A stretch of DNA of 32,220 nucleotides, from NCBI GenBank assembly GCA_029747585.1, contig JAPEVF010000523.1, positions 1 to 32,220 of the forward strand. Direction: 5' to 3'. The position numbers and the translations under genes are program-made. Positions within the stretch are counted from its first letter, which is position 1; each line of letters begins with the position of its first letter. The notes below the pieces were generated by a model that saw only the letters and a list, made by a program, of their open reading frames with translations, had not been told where the DNA came from and made no database searches. Source of the stretch: Pleurotus djamor (lineage: Eukaryota; Basidiomycota; Agaricomycetes; Agaricales; Pleurotaceae). Below, one piece after another: positions 29,047 to 32,220 of the stretch.

Positions 29047-30299
29047 ATGACTTCCATCACCCCCTTTGATTTAACAGGTTCCGTCTCTTCCATCTCGTTG
29101 CAGTTGGTGTACCGTATCAAACAGATTCGAGACTGCAAAATTCGGTTACACTCATCGGGTCTACCTTCGTCCACACAAATTGCAATTCTACGCCCATACG
29201 TAGTACGGTCACATATTTTCTGGACAAAATTGACTCATTGATTTTCTTCCGCATTCTCTCCCTACAGTATGGAATTGAGGATGCTTGGACGATTGTCAAA
29301 GCGTCCGAAGGGGTGCACAACCGCCCTGAGCTTGATGAAGTGGAAATCGTCCAATATATCCTTATCCACAAATTGTCCGCGGGTATCGCCCACCCAGATA
29401 GCGTTGATGATCCCTCGGTGGCATTGAGTGTTTCTCGTCCTGTCGTCAATCACCTTCCCATGGGGTTCCAGAGTCGCGACGCACCCTCTTCGACTTCCCC
29501 CAATCTTTTCTGTGTGGATTCGGTTCGTATCTTGTCGGAAGATGATCGTCGCTTTCCTAGGACAGTGCAACACCTTCCCATTGGTGATACGGATCGTCAG
29601 GGTCGCCGAATATGTGTGTTCCCCAATCCACACAAACATCCCTTAGTAGTCAAGTCAATGGCTCACTATCCTGGTGAACGGGTGGGCGATGCGATATGGG
29701 AAGGACAAGCTGCTTGTCGTCGGTGTCGCGAAGACAACGCCTTAATCTGTATAGGTCCCCCATGTCAGAAATGTGTGCACTGCCGAAGGAGCCACGTTAG
29801 GTGTTCTTACGACCTTCGACCTGCCCGCGCGACTTCTACCGGGTGTAGTAGTCCGGTAATCTGCAGTCCCTGCCCACAGTTACCTTCGAATACGGTCGAT
29901 ATCGCATCCATCGCCGATACTCAGCACGTACAGACGAACTACCCGCATCATGCCCATCACGCCTTTCCGAAACCCTCTGTCGACGCTACATGCGAATTCG
30001 AACTTTCCCAATTGTCCCATGTCGGTATGGACATCAATCCTCCGTTTACTCAGGGTAGCTCCGTCCAGCATATCCAATCAAGCCCCTTTGTGTTGCCTCC
30101 GTTGAGCTCGATCACCAGACATCTGAGCCCCCTTCCCTCGACCCGCCGCCTCATGACTCCCTATTGTCGGGATGTTACTAGTATACCAGAGGGGCTTCGT
30201 CGCCGCATCAAGAGTTTTCGATTGAGACTGCAAGAGGTCTCAGCAGTTCAGCAGTCGTTGATAGCGGAGGTTGATTCCATTTGTTCCCAGGTGGGATAG
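29047..30299 (+). CDS. Cys-cluster protein with C-terminal coiled coil
   Basis: Two exons (29047-29202 and 29268-30299) give 395 aa; the intron's acceptor CTACAG sits right before YGIEDAWTIV and restores frame with LRPYV, and the frame closes exactly. A cysteine cluster, ACRRC, a six-residue gap, C, then PPCQKCVHC and RCSYD (about 29710-29815), has seven Cys with Zn-cluster spacing, similar to fungal Zn(II)2Cys6-like motifs but located in the middle of the protein. The last 40 residues (RIKSFRLRLQEVSAVQQSL onward) are heptad-like and may dimerise. DNA binding is therefore plausible though not shown. I recall related mid-protein Cys-cluster proteins in many copies in Agaricomycetes. The start ATG was chosen as first in frame in exon 1. 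Confidence 0.65.
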
Positions 30300-30455
30300 G
30301 TCGGTGGTTGGATGGTTCGGTAGTTGGGTTAGGACTTCACGGTTCCAATGGTTGCTATATCGTCCTTATGAATGGACGGGCCTCTGTACACGATGTACTT
30401 ATCACTCTCAAAGGTACTCTGTTCTGTTTGCATGTCGGTGACTGTATTGCTTAAT

Positions 30456-31310
30456 CTATTCTCGAGCAAGAAAAATCGCATGTTCGTTTACGAAGATCCG
30501 GATCCGGTACCCTCTTGCATTCCTGTAAATCGTACGGCAATTCCCAAAAAGTTCTCTTGTTGAAGTCTTGTCTGCAGGATTCCCTTTCATCCAAGTTAGT
30601 CGTCCGTTTCCGAGTCTTTGTCACATTACGCACCTTCCTCTTGTTGGTAGTAGAACATTCTGGTCCCTCTACCGACCGCCTCATATTGTCCAACTGGCAA
30701 GTACCCATTCGACTGAAGGAACTGCCCCATAGGCCCGAATCCCTGTCCATCAACGTATACATCCAACGGCGAGTCCCTCGGGATCACGTTGCCGATGACG
30801 TTCACTATGCTTCCTCCAATGAAATATCCGTTTGTATAGCACATGTCGTTGAACTTTTCATAGTCGGTAAAGTGACTACTCATGATATCGCACATGTTCT
30901 GGTATGCCTCAGTTGTGACTCTGGTGGCCCATACATGGAATACGTTGTCACGGATGAGGCTGTCCGTGGCGGTCACCCTTGCGGTCTCAGGGTTGCAACC
31001 ATGGTCCATCTTCGGCCATGGTATGAGCGCGTATTCTTCAAATTCTTTCATCCTATATTCATTCGTTGGATGGTGTGGTTCAGATGTCTATCCTAGGATG
31101 GTTATTCAAGGACTCACCTTCCGGCTTTCGCGTTGGACATCTAGGACGTTGATGGATGCTGTTGCTGTGGTCACAGTCATTCGGTTCTGTAATATATGCG
31201 TGCGGGGTTGCCCTAATCTCCTGAATCCAATGCTCACCGCTGATTGTATATCTTCTCTCGAAATAAGTACACTCGGCTTCCTATTCCTGTTTACGGGCAA
31301 CTCAACCCTA
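30456..31310 (-). CDS. Nucleotidyltransferase-like orphan protein, fuller copy
   Basis: The core frame is open over 30626-31051 and holds the GGS and SPLDVYVDG motifs of a nucleotidyltransferase-like fold, then NGYLPVGQYEAVGRGTR. A GTGCGT donor joins it to LFGNCRTIYRNARGYRIRIF, a good family-like continuation that stops at 30456. Upstream, LPVNRNRKPSVLISREDIQ and NRMTVTTATASINV can be added through a 51-nt intron and a doubtful 30-nt one. After RIRIF a second frame through a T-run reads on (LLENRLSNTVTDM), so a frameshift there is possible. Parts 30659-31044 are duplicated at 1-387. The gene may be damaged; the function is unknown. The catalytic Asp pair seems incomplete. Confidence 0.5.
30659..31044. 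repeat. Right copy of the 387-bp direct repeat
   Basis: Identical to 1-387 except for the N at position 46 there. This copy sits inside a longer open gene, so it is the more likely source. Confidence 0.95.
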
Positions 31311-31621
31311 AACTTCGACGCTTCTCAGTGACTGTACTCTTCCGCGGTAGCATCCCGTCCTCATGTACCTCGGGAAGTCTTCCTGCGCTTATCTACGTGG
31401 CTGTCATTGGACCTCCCAGACTGGTTGCTTCTACTCGGGTCTTTGCCTTTTCTGCAGTCCGTGTTCAACTCGCATCGATAGAGTCGTGTATCCCTCTCAA
31501 TGCGTACCGCCTTCTTACTCCCTTCTGCTCAATTGGTATCTTCCGATCGTATCGCTCCTCATCTCCCGAAATGGCGTCGCATGCTGCCCTTCTTTGCATT
31601 CTATTGAACGTCTCCCATCTT

Positions 31622-32220
31622 TTAGAGTACATCCGTAGGGGTTGTCGCTGATCCCGGTCGTGTATATGATCCATCCGGACGGTTCTCGCAGCACATGATC
31701 ACTTCTTCATGCCCTCCCAGTTTATCAACGCAACTTGCGAGGCGAAACATGCTTCCCTTGCAANNTCCTTGAGCACAACGGGACAAGACGATCATTGCAT
31801 AACTCTTGGATAGACCAAATGTCAGCATGGACGCCGTCAGCCCCAGCGGCCAAGCAAGAGATGGGTCTTCTTCCCGAGGATATCCGAGCCCATCCCCAGA
31901 AGAGGACAGTGGCGCATTCCGCGACAAAGAATATGGATTCCTTCGTTCATTATAAGTTGCAATTGAGAATATAGACGCGATGTCGAGAAGAAAACTCACA
32001 ATGATGCCTGCGTAGTATCCAGTTTTTCGTTCGTCGTCATGGATCACCCCGGTTTCACGTATCAGTTGGTTGATGAACGGAAAGATGACGCCATATCTCC
32101 TCCGCATCGAAATGCGACTGTCTAGGGATGACACCATCGTGTTCTTACATGTCCAGGGTACGTCTAGCCGAGTTTGCGAAGGGCTTGAGCAAGAATTGCG
32201 GCTGTCGTCGAAGAGTCGCC
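31622..32220 (-). pseudogene. MFS transporter 5' part, frameshifted, cut by window edge
   Basis: The minus strand encodes the start of a major facilitator transporter of the fungal type near plant zinc-induced facilitators: YGVIFPFINQLIRETG, GYYAGII, an intron starting GTGAGT, IFFVAECATVLFWG, then in another frame WPLGLTASMLTFGLSKSYAM and LSRCAQG. The frame change between the last two pieces near 31870 (CTCTTGCTTGG) and loss of the usual GNIG-type continuation after two Ns at 31764-31765 point to a pseudogene or poor sequence. The loop that should read DRIGRRP is altered to RISSGRRP. The 5' end lies beyond the window. Confidence 0.68.

Noticed and set aside
1..31044. LTR retrotransposon bounded by the 387-bp repeats
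   Set aside because: The repeats are coding sequence, the interval is 30 kb, and no gag, protease, reverse transcriptase or integrase was found.

Overview
The window reads as nuclear DNA of a filamentous basidiomycete, most likely a mushroom-forming agaricomycete. Genes are intron-rich, with GT-AG introns mostly 48-77 nt long. Several products belong to families I know only, or mainly, from Agaricomycetes. A fungal Helitron sits in the middle. Eight places hold N, nearly all inside or beside homopolymers, so this is a draft assembly and single-base frameshifts in runs are suspect. No tRNA, rRNA or CRISPR array was recognised. Spliced models were assembled by hand from splice sites and reading phase; those described as closing in frame have coding lengths divisible by three.

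Layout. 1-387 is a near-exact copy of 30659-31044, a piece of a nucleotidyltransferase-like gene. 388-3500 is repeat-rich and decayed, including a 1.08-kb tandem duplication. 4080-6162 holds two divergent genes: a small TPR-MYND protein (minus) and a protein ending in an RNase H1/viroplasmin-type hybrid-binding domain (plus). 6326-15421 is a group of six orphan genes with coherent multi-exon models: one at 6326-7488 (minus), an 11-exon 631-aa gene (plus), and a same-strand run of four (minus) that includes an F-box protein. 16170-23149 is an autonomous Helitron (DUF6570-like region, HUH Rep, PIF1 helicase, USP-like protease) cut into three frames by two C-runs. Convergent with it lie two minus-strand genes only 31 bp apart: a TET/JBP-like 2OG-Fe(II) dioxygenase (23421-24877), and upstream of it a protein that starts with a histone H3 tail and continues into a PHD-type zinc finger (24909-26785). 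26908-28750 is repeats and a gene fragment, 29047-30299 a Cys-cluster protein, 30456-31310 the longer nucleotidyltransferase-like copy, and 31622-32220 a damaged MFS transporter at the edge.

The most interesting unit is the pair at 23421-26785. One protein carries an H3-tail mimic (K4 and K9 positions kept) together with the kind of finger that reads H3 tails; the other has the complete iron and 2-oxoglutarate ligand set of a base-modifying TET/JBP enzyme. Side by side, in the same orientation and next to a Helitron, they look like a chromatin or DNA-modification module in a transposon-rich island. That they act together is inference; both open frames and the key motifs are visible in the sequence.
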